From Oceanospirillum sp048264105 (lineage in GTDB: Bacteria > Pseudomonadota > Gammaproteobacteria > Pseudomonadales > Halomonadaceae), in NCBI GenBank assembly GCA_048264105.1, contig JBLXDJ010000002.1:496001-560000 (forward strand): a DNA stretch of 64,000 nucleotides, read 5' to 3'. Below the pieces are notes generated by a model that made no database searches, had not been told where the DNA came from, and saw only the letters and a program-made list of their open reading frames with translations. A program made the translations under genes and the position numbers. This document shows positions 18,063 through 27,474 of the stretch, in pieces (position 1 is the stretch's first letter; each line of letters starts with the position of its first letter).

Positions 18063-19145
18063 ATGCTTCTGATTCTTGCCGATTGGCTGTCTCACTACTA
18101 CAGCGCGTTTTCTGTTTTTAACTACCTGACGCTCAGGGCGATTCTGGGTGTGCTGACAGCGTTGGCGCTCTCACTGTTTCTTGGTCCCTGGATGATTCGC
18201 AAACTGGTCTCTGCTCAGATCGGTCAGGCGGTACGCGATGATGGTCCGCAGAGTCACCTGAGTAAGAACGGGACGCCGACCATGGGTGGTGCACTGATTA
18301 TCAGCTCCATCGCGATCAGTACCCTGCTTTGGGGTGATCTGTCGAACCGTTATGTCTGGGTTGTTCTGGTTGTGACCCTGATGTTCGGAGCTGTGGGTTG
18401 GGTTGATGATTACCGTAAGGTGGTTGAGAAAAACTCCCGTGGTTTGCCTGCCAAGTGGAAATATTTCTGGCAATCGGTAGCTGGTTTGGGTGCGGCTATC
18501 TTCCTGTTTCAGACGGCCCCAACTGCTGCTGAGACCTCTCTGATCCTGCCTTTTTTGAAAGACTTCAGTTGGGAAATGGGCATCTTCTTTGTGGTGCTGA
18601 CCTACTTTGTGATCGTCGGTACCAGTAATGCGGTAAACCTGACCGATGGTCTGGACGGCCTTGCGATTCTGCCAACGGTGATGGTGGCTTCCGCGCTGGG
18701 TGTCTTTGCTTATGCCTCGGGTAATACCGAGTTTTCAACCTACCTGAAAATTCCTTATATTGCGGGTTCCGGTGAGCTGTTGGTGTTCTGCGCCACCATA
18801 GCCGGTGCCGGTCTTGGTTTTCTGTGGTTTAACACCTATCCGGCTCAGGTCTTTATGGGTGATGTCGGTGCACTTGCGTTGGGTGCAGCGCTGGGTGTTG
18901 TGGCGGTTATCGTGCGTCAGGAGATTGTGCTCTTTATTATGGGCGGTGTCTTTGTGATGGAGACGGTCTCCGTTATTCTTCAGGTGGCTTCATTTAAGCT
19001 GACCGGACGTCGTATTTTCCGTATGGCACCGATTCACCACCATTTTGAATTAAAAGGCTGGCCGGAACCTCGTGTGATCGTTCGTTTCTGGATTATCACT
19101 GTTGTACTGGTTCTGATCGGTCTGGCGACCCTTAAACTGCGTTGA
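18063..19145 (+). CDS. mraY: Phospho-MurNAc-pentapeptide transferase MraY
   Basis: The 360-residue, roughly ten-helix membrane enzyme transfers phospho-MurNAc-pentapeptide to undecaprenyl phosphate, giving lipid I. Catalytic acidic motifs are VDDYRKV (near 118), NLTDGLDGLA (near 195) and the late FMGDVGALALG and PIHHHFELKGWPE segments. Length equals E. coli MraY (360). Confidence 0.98.
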   Translation: MLLILADWLSHYYSAFSVFNYLTLRAILGVLTALALSLFLGPWMIRKLVSAQIGQAVRDDGPQSHLSKNGTPTMGGALIISSIAISTLLWGDLSNRYVWVVLVVTLMFGAVGWVDDYRKVVEKNSRGLPAKWKYFWQSVAGLGAAIFLFQTAPTAAETSLILPFLKDFSWEMGIFFVVLTYFVIVGTSNAVNLTDGLDGLAILPTVMVASALGVFAYASGNTEFSTYLKIPYIAGSGELLVFCATIAGAGLGFLWFNTYPAQVFMGDVGALALGAALGVVAVIVRQEIVLFIMGGVFVMETVSVILQVASFKLTGRRIFRMAPIHHHFELKGWPEPRVIVRFWIITVVLVLIGLATLKLR

Positions 19146-19238
19146 TCAGCAGCGGGTCAATGTTTCACGCGTGTTAACAGGATGTTGATGCGCAAAGCTT
19201 AATCTTCGGCAGATTGCCGTACCAGAGAGGATTTTCTT

Positions 19239-20573
19239 GTGTCCCATAGCGTCGTTATAGGTTTAGGCCAGACCGGTATCTCCTGTGCCCGGTATCTGGC
19301 AAGCAAAGGAGAGCGTTTCGCTATTGCGGATACTCGTTTTAATCCTCCGGGACTGGCGGAGTTTGAACGTGAATTTCCTGAGGTTGAGCTTTGGCTCGGG
19401 CCTTTGGATGCAGGGCAGCTCTGCGAAGCAACTCAGCTGGTGGTTAGTCCGGGTATTGCGATCAGCGAACCGGCTATTGCTAAGGCGATGGATGCCGGTG
19501 TGCCGGTTGTAGGTGATGTTGAGCTGTTTGCCCGGGAAGTCTCGGCTCCTGTTATTGCGATTACCGGTTCTAATGCGAAAAGCACTGTTACCAGTCTGGT
19601 TGGACACATGGCAGAGAAAGCCGGTATCGACGTTGGTGTTGGTGGCAATATCGGCTTGCCGGTGCTGGATCTTTTGGCGGAAGGTGAAAAGGAGCTTTAT
19701 GTTCTGGAGCTGTCTTCCTTTCAGCTGGAAACCACACACAGTCTGCGCGCTCAGGCTGCGACCATTCTTAATCTGAGTGCTGACCATCTGGATCGATATC
19801 CGGATATGCTGGAATATGGCCTGGCGAAACAGCGCATTTACACCGGTTGTAAGCTGGCGGTTGTGAATCGGGACGATGATGCGACCATGCCGGTACATGA
19901 GTTTAAAAGTGATCTGGTGAGCTTTGGCCTGGATAAGCCGGAAGCAGGTCAGTTTGGCTTATGCTCTCATGAGGGTAAGCAGTGGCTTGCTCAGGGTGAT
20001 GAGCGCCTGATCGCCGTTGATGAGATTGCGCTGACCGGTCGCCATGGTCACATCAATGCGTTGTCCGCTCTTGCTCTGGGTCAGGGGGCAGGGATTGCTA
20101 TGGATGCGATGCTGGAAGCCCTGAAGGACTTCCGTGGGCTGGATCACCGCTGTCAGCTGGTTCTTGAGCATGATGGCGTGAAGTATATCGATGATTCTAA
20201 AGGTACGAATGTTGGTGCTACCGTGGCAGCGCTTAATGGTCTCGGTGCCGATGGCCCGATCATTCTGATCGCTGGCGGCGATGGTAAAGGTGCCGAGTTT
20301 GATGAGCTGGCGGATCCGGTTGCTGAGCACTGTAAGGGGGTTGTTCTGATAGGGCGTGATGCCAGCCTGATTGCAGAAGCACTTAAGCCCGGTACGCCTG
20401 TGTATCAGGTTCAGACGATGGAAGAGGCGGTGGCAAAAGCGGTGTCTCTGTCGGCGTCCGGTGATCAGGTTCTCTTGTCTCCGGCCTGTGCCAGCTGGGA
20501 TATGTTTAAGAATTATATCGTTCGTGGTCAGGCGTTCACTTCTGCGGTGAAGGATATCTGTTGTGCAGGCTGA
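19239..20573 (+). CDS. murD: UDP-MurNAc-L-Ala:D-Glu ligase MurD
   Basis: The 444-residue ligase adds D-glutamate as second stem residue. The P-loop reads GSNAKST (110-116), an Ala variant of GSNGKST that I recall from pseudomonads. DDSKGTNVGAT and SPACASWDMF are C-terminal signatures. The start is GTG with AGAGAGG eight bases upstream. It overlaps ftsW by 11 bases. Confidence 0.96.
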   Translation: MSHSVVIGLGQTGISCARYLASKGERFAIADTRFNPPGLAEFEREFPEVELWLGPLDAGQLCEATQLVVSPGIAISEPAIAKAMDAGVPVVGDVELFAREVSAPVIAITGSNAKSTVTSLVGHMAEKAGIDVGVGGNIGLPVLDLLAEGEKELYVLELSSFQLETTHSLRAQAATILNLSADHLDRYPDMLEYGLAKQRIYTGCKLAVVNRDDDATMPVHEFKSDLVSFGLDKPEAGQFGLCSHEGKQWLAQGDERLIAVDEIALTGRHGHINALSALALGQGAGIAMDAMLEALKDFRGLDHRCQLVLEHDGVKYIDDSKGTNVGATVAALNGLGADGPIILIAGGDGKGAEFDELADPVAEHCKGVVLIGRDASLIAEALKPGTPVYQVQTMEEAVAKAVSLSASGDQVLLSPACASWDMFKNYIVRGQAFTSAVKDICCAG

Positions 20574-21855
20574 TCGTAAGCAGCAATGGTTTGATCGCTG
20601 GCAGGCGGTATCCTCAAAAGTGCAGGCGCTTTCTCTGCGGGGCTATGAGGTGCTACGACCTCTTCTGGCTCTGCTGAACCTTGTTCATGTCAATAAAGAG
20701 ATGACCCGCCGTATTGATGGCTGGTTGCTCTTTTCTGCTCTGTTTCTGCTTTTCCTGGGTTGGCTGATGGTGACGTCGGCATCGATGGAGATTGCCGGTA
20801 GCCGCTACGGTAACCCTTTCTTTTTCAGTATTCGTCATGGCATTTACCTCCTGATGGGGTTAGGTCTGGGGCTCTTGGTCGCTCTGGTGCCGATCCGTTG
20901 GTGGTATGACAACAGTTTTGCCCTGCTCCTGACCGCATTTATTCTGTTGATTGCGGTTCTTCTGCCCGGTATCGGACGTGAGGTGAACGGCAGTTCACGC
21001 TGGATCTCTCTGGGTATTGTTAATCTTCAGGCGTCGGAGTTGGCCAAGCTCTTTATGGTGGTTTATCTGTCCGGCTATCTGGTCAGAAGGCTGGATGAAG
21101 TGCGTGAGCACTGGTCGGGCTTTATGAAGCCTCTGGCCGTGATGGGCTTTATGGGGCTGCTGCTGATTATGGAGCCGGATTACGGTGCAACCGTGGTGAT
21201 TCTTGGCAGTATGCTGGGGATGCTGTTCCTGTCCGGTGTTGGCATGAAGCGCTTTATTATCCTGATGACCAGTACCATCGCCATGGCGGGTTTTATTGCC
21301 CTGATGCAGCCCTATCGGATGAAGCGTCTGACTACCTATTTTGACCCCTGGGCGGCGCAATTTGATTCCGGTTATCAGTTAACTCAGGCTCTGATCGCTT
21401 TTGGTCGAGGAGGCTGGGATGGATTGGGTTTGGGCAACAGTGTGCAGAAACTGTTTTACCTTCCGGAGGCTCATACCGATTTTGTTTTCGCGATTCTGGC
21501 GGAAGAGCTGGGTTTGCTGGGCGCTCTGATTACCCTGTTTGTTTATGGGCTTCTGATCTATCGGATGTTTGTCATTGCCCGCAAGGCCGGTGAGCATAAG
21601 CTGTTGTTCCACTGTTATGTGGCGTTTGGTCTGGCTCTGGTGATTGCGGCGCAAACCTTTATTAACATTGGTGTAAATACTGGCTTATTGCCGACCAAAG
21701 GTCTGACCTTACCCTTTATGAGTTATGGTGGCAGTAGTCTTCTGATCAGCTGCGTCATGGTCGCGATCTGTTTGCGAATAGATCAGGAAACCCGCCACAA
21801 AGTCGATTTATACGAGCAAAAAAGAGCGAAACATGTCCAGCGTTATAGCCGATAA
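20563..21855 (+). CDS. ftsW: Peptidoglycan glycosyltransferase FtsW
   Basis: The 430-residue SEDS-family membrane protein polymerises septal glycan together with FtsI. About ten membrane helices are evident. Family motifs are EPDYGATVVI (near residue 205), the essential-Asp region and KGLTLPFMSYGGSS near the C-terminus. The start is GTG at 20563 inside murD, preceded by AAGGA. A cytoplasmic N-terminal extension of about 45 residues precedes the first helix. Confidence 0.96.
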   Translation: MQADRKQQWFDRWQAVSSKVQALSLRGYEVLRPLLALLNLVHVNKEMTRRIDGWLLFSALFLLFLGWLMVTSASMEIAGSRYGNPFFFSIRHGIYLLMGLGLGLLVALVPIRWWYDNSFALLLTAFILLIAVLLPGIGREVNGSSRWISLGIVNLQASELAKLFMVVYLSGYLVRRLDEVREHWSGFMKPLAVMGFMGLLLIMEPDYGATVVILGSMLGMLFLSGVGMKRFIILMTSTIAMAGFIALMQPYRMKRLTTYFDPWAAQFDSGYQLTQALIAFGRGGWDGLGLGNSVQKLFYLPEAHTDFVFAILAEELGLLGALITLFVYGLLIYRMFVIARKAGEHKLLFHCYVAFGLALVIAAQTFINIGVNTGLLPTKGLTLPFMSYGGSSLLISCVMVAICLRIDQETRHKVDLYEQKRAKHVQRYSR

Positions 21856-22984
21856 AAAGCAGGAAAATTCAGATATCCGCAGAGCTGAGACCGAACATGC
21901 GGTAGCCGGTCGTTATGCGGGCAAAAAGGTATTGTTGATGGCGGGCGGTACTGGCGGCCATGTTATTCCTGCATTGTCTCTTGCTGAACGCTTTGCTGCT
22001 GAAGGCCTTGAGGTAGAGTGGCTGGGCAGTCCTCAGGGGATCGAGAATCGTCTGGTGCCTGCTGCCGGAATTACCCTGAATCATATTGATGTTGTCGGAC
22101 TAAGAGGTAAGGGGTTACTGCGTAAGTTGGCAGCGCCTTTTCTGATACTGAAAGCCGTGCAGCAGGCGGCCTCGGTTCTGCGTTGTTTCAGACCGGATTT
22201 TGTTGTCGGTTTAGGCGGTTTTGCCAGTGGCCCCGGCGGTATTGCTGCCCGGATGCTGGGTATCCCTGTTTATATTCATGAGCAGAATGCGGTGGCTGGT
22301 ATGACAAACCGCTGGCTCTCTAAGGTGGCTCGCCAGACGTTTGCGGCCTTCCCGAAAGCATTTTCTGATCAGGTGGGTGCTGTCGTCACCGGAAATCCTG
22401 TTCGTGAAAGCCTGTTGTCGATTCCCGATAAGGCTGTCATCAAAACGCCGGTTAAAGTTCTGGTGGTAGGTGGCAGTCTGGGGGCTCAGGTCTTTAATGA
22501 ACGCCTGCCGGAAGCGCTGTCGAAGCTTCCCGCTGAGGTACGCCCTGAGGTTTGGCATCAGTCAGGTAAAGGTAAGCTGGCTTCGACGGAAGCAAACTAT
22601 CAGCGCTTTGAGGTCTCAGCCCGAACTCAGGAATTTATTGATGATATGACCGGTGCTTTTGACTGGGCTGATCTGGTGATCTGTCGTGCCGGTGCTTTAA
22701 CGGTTTCTGAACTGGCGGCGGCTGGTCGTGCGTCGGTTCTGGTGCCTCTGCCAATTGCCGTTGATGATCATCAGACGGCAAATGCACGCTTTTTAGTCGG
22801 GGCAGATGCGGGTATTCTGCTGCCTCAGAAAGAGATGGATACTGACCACCTGGCGAAGGTGCTGGGAGATCTGGTGGGTGATCCTGAGAAAATTTTGGCG
22901 ATGGGCAAGAATGCCCGTCGTGTTGCACGTCCGCTGGCAACAGAGGCGGTCGTCCAAGGGTGTTTGGAGAAGAGTTTTGGCTGA
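21833..22984 (+). CDS. murG: Lipid II synthase MurG (GlcNAc transferase)
   Basis: The 383-residue glycosyltransferase converts lipid I to lipid II on the inner membrane face. The glycine-rich lipid/nucleotide loop MAGGTGGHVIPALS is near residues 37-50 and HEQNAVAGMTNR near 144. It is about 28 residues longer than E. coli MurG because of a charged N-terminal extension. Its start lies 23 bases inside ftsW; a shorter start would have to be non-ATG, since no other in-frame ATG precedes the glycine loop. Confidence 0.95.
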   Translation: MSSVIADKKQENSDIRRAETEHAVAGRYAGKKVLLMAGGTGGHVIPALSLAERFAAEGLEVEWLGSPQGIENRLVPAAGITLNHIDVVGLRGKGLLRKLAAPFLILKAVQQAASVLRCFRPDFVVGLGGFASGPGGIAARMLGIPVYIHEQNAVAGMTNRWLSKVARQTFAAFPKAFSDQVGAVVTGNPVRESLLSIPDKAVIKTPVKVLVVGGSLGAQVFNERLPEALSKLPAEVRPEVWHQSGKGKLASTEANYQRFEVSARTQEFIDDMTGAFDWADLVICRAGALTVSELAAAGRASVLVPLPIAVDDHQTANARFLVGADAGILLPQKEMDTDHLAKVLGDLVGDPEKILAMGKNARRVARPLATEAVVQGCLEKSFG

Positions 22985-24416
22985 AGAAAAAGTGGGTTAT
23001 CAGGTCCCGGAAATGCGCCGTATTCGTCGGATTCATTTTGTTGGTATCGGCGGCGTAGGTATGTGTGGTATCGCTGAGGTTCTTCTCAATCAGGGTTATT
23101 CGATTTCAGGTTCCGATCTGAAAAAGTCGCCTAGTGTGCAGCGTTTGCTGGATCTTGGCGCTGAGGTCTTTATCGGCCATGACGAATCTAATGTTTATGG
23201 TGCTGATGTGGTGGTTGTATCCACGGCGATCAATACCGACAACCCGGAAATTGCTTATGCGGTTCAGCGTCGTATCCCGATTGTTCGTCGCGCGGAGATG
23301 CTGGCGGAGCTGATGCGCTTCCGTCACGGTATTGCTGTGGCTGGTACCCATGGTAAGACCACAACGACCAGCCTGATGGCCACGGTTCTGGCCGAGGGTG
23401 AACTGGATCCTACTTTTGTTATTGGCGGTCGTCTTAACAGTGCCGGAAGTAACGCCCGCTTAGGTGAAAGTCGTTATCTGGTGGCTGAAGCGGATGAGAG
23501 TGATGCTTCGTTTTTGCATCTGCAGCCGATGGTCGCGATTGTGACCAATATCGACGCCGATCACATGTCGACCTACGGCGGTGATTTCAGCAAGCTGAAG
23601 CAGACCTTTATCGATTTTCTGCATAATCTGCCTTTCTACGGTCTGGCGGTCATCTGCGTTGATGATCCTGTCGTGCGTGAGCTGATCCCTCAGATCAGTC
23701 GCCCGATTCTGACCTATGGCTTCAGTGAAGATGCTGATTACCGCATCGTAAACTTCACTCAGCAGGGACAGAAGATCAGCTTTACTGCGATTCGCCCTGA
23801 CGGTCACGCAGACCTGGATATCAGTCTGAATATGCCGGGTCAGCATAACGCCCTGAATGCGATGGCAACGATTGCCGTTGCCACGGATGAAGGGGTTAGT
23901 GACGAGGCGATTATTGCTGGCTTAGCCCGCTTTGATGGTGTGGGTCGCCGTTTCCAGGTGTTAGGTCAGCTGGAACATAAGCGTGGTCAGGCGATGCTGG
24001 TGGATGATTATGGCCATCACCCGACCGAGGTTGAAGCAACGATTAAAGCGGTTCGCAGCGGCTGGCCGGATAAGCGGTTGGTGATGGTTTATCAGCCCCA
24101 TCGTTACAGCCGAACCCGGGATCTGTATGAGGATTTCGTACAGGTACTTTCGGGTGTTGATAAGCTGCTGTTGATGGAGGTTTATGCGGCAGGGGAGGAG
24201 GCTATTCCCGGTGCTGAAGGCCGTTCTCTGAGTCGGAGCATTCGTGAGCGTGGTCAGGTTGAACCTGTCTTCATTCCGGAGAAGTCGGAATTAAAATCGG
24301 TGCTGAAGTCTGTCCTTCAGGATGGTGATATTTTGCTTCTTCAGGGTGCCGGAGATATTGGTGGTCTGGCGATCAACCTGAGTACTGAGGGGCTGGAGGA
24401 ATCCGGTGATGAGTAA
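22977..24416 (+). CDS. murC: UDP-MurNAc:L-alanine ligase MurC
   Basis: The product (479 residues from this start) attaches the first stem-peptide residue. The dinucleotide-fold HFVGIGGVGM and the P-loop GTHGKTT (123-129) are clear. The start needs care: the open frame reaches back to 22806 but that part is a shadow of murG. A TTG at 22977 has GGAG seven bases upstream, overlaps the murG stop and keeps the family-conserved VPEMRR; the next choice is ATG at 23013, which would remove it. I therefore favour TTG. Confidence 0.93.
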   Translation: MAEEKVGYQVPEMRRIRRIHFVGIGGVGMCGIAEVLLNQGYSISGSDLKKSPSVQRLLDLGAEVFIGHDESNVYGADVVVVSTAINTDNPEIAYAVQRRIPIVRRAEMLAELMRFRHGIAVAGTHGKTTTTSLMATVLAEGELDPTFVIGGRLNSAGSNARLGESRYLVAEADESDASFLHLQPMVAIVTNIDADHMSTYGGDFSKLKQTFIDFLHNLPFYGLAVICVDDPVVRELIPQISRPILTYGFSEDADYRIVNFTQQGQKISFTAIRPDGHADLDISLNMPGQHNALNAMATIAVATDEGVSDEAIIAGLARFDGVGRRFQVLGQLEHKRGQAMLVDDYGHHPTEVEATIKAVRSGWPDKRLVMVYQPHRYSRTRDLYEDFVQVLSGVDKLLLMEVYAAGEEAIPGAEGRSLSRSIRERGQVEPVFIPEKSELKSVLKSVLQDGDILLLQGAGDIGGLAINLSTEGLEESGDE

Positions 24417-25356
24417 ATTTGAAAAGCTCAGTTCATCTCTGAGAGTTGCCGTTCTTTATGGCGGAACTTCCGCTGAACGGGAAGTTTCCCTGAAAAGCGG
24501 CAGTGCTGTGATTGCAGCGCTGAAAAGTGTCGATGTGGATGTTATCGGCATCGATATTGATAAAACCGGCGACTGGTTACCGCAGCTGCAACAGGCTGAC
24601 TTTGATATCGCATTTCTGGCATTGCATGGTCGCGGCGGGGAAGACGGTACAATTCAGGGATTGCTTGAATGTCTTGAGATTCCATACACCGGCAGTGGTG
24701 TGCTGGGTTCTGCTCTGGCAATGGATAAGCTGAAAACAAAGCAGGTCTGGCAAACGCTGGGTTTACCGACCCCGGGTTACTGCTGGATTGATGCGGCTAC
24801 AGACCTTGAGCAGGTATGGGAAGCGCTGGAAGGTAAGCCATTGATGGTGAAGCCTGCCCACGAGGGGTCCAGTATCGGCATGTCTAAAGTTGATCGTCTG
24901 GATCAGCTTCAGGATGCGGTTGCTAAAGCTGCGGACCTGGACAGCTGTGTCTTTGTTGAGCAGTGGGTGTCCGGCAAAGAGTTCACCGTATCGATTCTGA
25001 ATGGTGAAGCACTTCCGGTGATCGGCCTAGAGACTAATCACCAGTTTTACGACTATGAGGCGAAGTATCTGGTTAACGATACCCGTTATCTGCTGCCATG
25101 TGGTCTTTCCCATGAACAGGAAAAAGAGCTGCAGGCGCTTTCCCTTGAGGCCTTCAATGCCGTGGGTTGTCAGGATTGGGGACGTGTTGATCTGATGCTG
25201 GATGCTGATGGAAAGCCTCAGTTGCTTGAGGTGAATACTCTGCCCGGAATGACAGATCACAGTCTTGTGCCGATGGCCGCGAAAGCAAAAGGCTATAGTT
25301 TCCCTGAGCTGGTTCTGGCAATTATTCAGGCGGCTAAACAGCGCTATGGCTTCTAG
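24409..25356 (+). CDS. ddl: D-alanine--D-alanine ligase
   Basis: The 315-residue ATP-grasp enzyme makes the D-Ala-D-Ala dipeptide used by MurF. LYGGTSAEREVSLKSG (near 20), the ATP-grasp stretch KPAHEGSSIGMSK and the metal-site LEVNTLPGMTDHSLVP are visible. The length and dcw position match DdlB. ATG at 24409 is eight bases after GGAGGA; the GTG one codon before is the less likely start. It overlaps murC by eight bases. Confidence 0.96.
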   Translation: MSKFEKLSSSLRVAVLYGGTSAEREVSLKSGSAVIAALKSVDVDVIGIDIDKTGDWLPQLQQADFDIAFLALHGRGGEDGTIQGLLECLEIPYTGSGVLGSALAMDKLKTKQVWQTLGLPTPGYCWIDAATDLEQVWEALEGKPLMVKPAHEGSSIGMSKVDRLDQLQDAVAKAADLDSCVFVEQWVSGKEFTVSILNGEALPVIGLETNHQFYDYEAKYLVNDTRYLLPCGLSHEQEKELQALSLEAFNAVGCQDWGRVDLMLDADGKPQLLEVNTLPGMTDHSLVPMAAKAKGYSFPELVLAIIQAAKQRYGF

Positions 25357-25385
25357 AAACTCCCTGAAGAGGAACCGGAGGATGT

Positions 25386-26084
25386 GTGTTTAATTTGCCG
25401 GGGCGTATCAATTGGTTAAATCCTCTTGTATTAACTGGAGTATTTGTTTTACTTGTTGCGGCTATCAAGGGTATTCAGCCTCTTTTATATTGGCCTGTTG
25501 ATGGTGTTCGCGTGTTGGGATCTATGGAGCACGTTGAGAAAAAGCAGCTTCAGTACGCTCTGGCCGAAACATTGTCACCGGGTTTTCTGGCCTCAGATAT
25601 GAATGAGGTAAAGCAAGCAGTTGAATCCTTGCCCTGGGTCGCTGATGCTCAGGTTCGCCGTATCTGGCCAGAGCAGGTTGAGGTGCTCCTGACGGAGAAA
25701 GAGCCCGTTGCAAATTGGTTGCAAAATGGGTTCCTTGACTCTAATCTAGTTGCCTTTTTTCCGGCCAACAGAACGGTAGATAGTGAGCTGCCGAAACTTG
25801 CGGGTCCAAAGGGGGCTGAGCAGGATGTCTGGCGGTTTTATCAGGCGATTTTACAGCAGGTCAGGCCGTTAAATCTGGATGTCGACGTGGTTTCAATGGC
25901 GCGGCATGGCGCATGGTCTGCACACTTCAGAGACGGTCCATGGGTATTGCTGGGAAAAGAGCAAACCTCTGCACGACTTGACCGTTTAGCCTCGGTTTAC
26001 CATAGCCTTGAGGAGCGGTGGCAGGATGTTCGTCTTATTGATCTGCGCTATCCGAACGGTTTTTCTGTTGAATGGTCGCAATAG
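25386..26084 (+). CDS. ftsQ: Cell division protein FtsQ
   Basis: The 232-residue bitopic protein has a short cytoplasmic tail, one membrane segment (about 14-36), then a POTRA domain beginning DGVRVLGSMEHVEKKQL and a beta domain. FtsQ recruits FtsL and FtsB to the septum. The start is GTG at 25386, after CCGGAG. It is slightly shorter than E. coli FtsQ (276). It lies between ddl and ftsA as expected. Confidence 0.93.
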   Translation: MFNLPGRINWLNPLVLTGVFVLLVAAIKGIQPLLYWPVDGVRVLGSMEHVEKKQLQYALAETLSPGFLASDMNEVKQAVESLPWVADAQVRRIWPEQVEVLLTEKEPVANWLQNGFLDSNLVAFFPANRTVDSELPKLAGPKGAEQDVWRFYQAILQQVRPLNLDVDVVSMARHGAWSAHFRDGPWVLLGKEQTSARLDRLASVYHSLEERWQDVRLIDLRYPNGFSVEWSQ

Positions 26085-26169
26085 AATTTATAATCTACGG
26101 CAGAGTCCTGGATTTCTTTAGTTTTTATTTTATGGTTTACGTCAACGCGTTGAGGAGAATGCCCGGCTT

Positions 26170-27438
26170 ATGGCTGCAAATATGACGAACAACAATATGG
26201 TTGTCGGGCTTGATATCGGAACATCAAAAATCGTTGCTATCGTCGGTCATCTTACTGAAGATGGAGAAGTAGAGATTGTTGGCATCGGTTCACATCCGTG
26301 TCGTGGGCTTAAAAAAGGTGTTGTGATCAACATTGAGTCGACGATTCTTTCTATTCAGCGGGCGGTGGAAGAAGCCGAGCTGATGGCCGGTTGTAATATT
26401 CATTCTGTATACGTAGGTATTGCGGGCAGCCATATCCGTAGTATGAACTCCGATGGTGTCGCGTCGACATCCAATCGTGAAGTGACCGATGATGATATTG
26501 ATCGTGTCGTGAGTTCTGCCCGCGAGAAAGCAACCTCACGCATCACCACTGACCAAGAGATCATCCACGTTATTCCGCAGGAATATACGATTGATCAGCA
26601 CGAGGGGATTAAAGAACCTCTCGGAATGTCCGGCCGTGAAATCAAGGTTCAGGTACACCTGGTTACTGCTGCCGTTAATGCCATTCAGAATATCGTTAAG
26701 TGTGTTGGCCGTTGTGGGCTGGAAGTCGATGGTGTGATTCTGGAGCAATTAGCCTCCAGCTATGCGGTACTTAATCAGGATGAGCGTGAATTAGGCGTTT
26801 GTCTGGTGGATATTGGTGGTGGTACCACGGATATCGCAATTTTTACGGAAGGTGCAATTAAGCATACTTCTGTGATTCCTATTGCAGGGGATCAGGTGAC
26901 CAATGACATCGCGATGGCGTTGCGGACACCGACTCAGAATGCTGAAGAGATTAAAATAAAATATGCGTGCGCATTGACGCAGCTGGCGAGTGAAGATCAC
27001 GTATTTCAGGTGCCCAGTGTCGGTGAGAGAGCTCCTCAGGAGTTATCTCGGCAGCGTCTGGCTGAAGTTGTTGAACCCCGCTATGAAGAACTCTTCAATC
27101 TGGTTCTCGATGAAATTCGACGGAGCGGTTATGAAGATCTGATACCTGCCGGTATTGTTCTGACAGGCGGAACTTCCAAAATGGAGGGGGTTGTACAGCT
27201 TGCAGAGGAGATTTTCCATATGCAGGTCAGAGTCGCATCACCGAGTAACATCAAGGGATTATCAGATGTTGTAGGGAACCCGATCTACTCAACGGGTGTT
27301 GGGCTGCTGGTATACGGTCTGGAAAATACGGGAGCTACATCGACCCGTACAGCCTATGTCGAAGAGCAGTCGTCTGTGCAAGCTGATGATACGACCATCG
27401 TTGATAAGATCAGAGGCTGGTTCAAGGGTAACTTCTGA
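26170..27438 (+). CDS. ftsA: Cell division protein FtsA
   Basis: The 422-residue actin-like ATPase anchors FtsZ to the membrane. Nucleotide-binding blocks are VVGLDIGTSKIVAIVG (10-25), VCLVDIGGGTTDIAIF (near 215) and AGIVLTGGTSKMEG. It ends in an amphipathic membrane-targeting helix, VDKIRGWFKGNF. The ATG at 26170 is 12 bases after GAGGAG, a rather long spacing; ATG at 26182 is a weaker alternative. The sequence is markedly closer to pseudomonad than enteric FtsA. Confidence 0.97.
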   Translation: MAANMTNNNMVVGLDIGTSKIVAIVGHLTEDGEVEIVGIGSHPCRGLKKGVVINIESTILSIQRAVEEAELMAGCNIHSVYVGIAGSHIRSMNSDGVASTSNREVTDDDIDRVVSSAREKATSRITTDQEIIHVIPQEYTIDQHEGIKEPLGMSGREIKVQVHLVTAAVNAIQNIVKCVGRCGLEVDGVILEQLASSYAVLNQDERELGVCLVDIGGGTTDIAIFTEGAIKHTSVIPIAGDQVTNDIAMALRTPTQNAEEIKIKYACALTQLASEDHVFQVPSVGERAPQELSRQRLAEVVEPRYEELFNLVLDEIRRSGYEDLIPAGIVLTGGTSKMEGVVQLAEEIFHMQVRVASPSNIKGLSDVVGNPIYSTGVGLLVYGLENTGATSTRTAYVEEQSSVQADDTTIVDKIRGWFKGNF

Positions 27439-27474
27439 TTGAGCTGCGTTAAGTGCGTTTGAGGAGACTGAAAC

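Noticed and set aside
22806..22976. Upstream extension of the murC frame
   Set aside because: It lies wholly inside murG in another frame and reads as a Trp/Arg-rich shadow; murC begins at its end.
26159..26185. Eight-codon mini-frame overlapping the ftsA start
   Set aside because: Its ATG is only one base from the GAGGAG site, too close for efficient initiation; probably chance.
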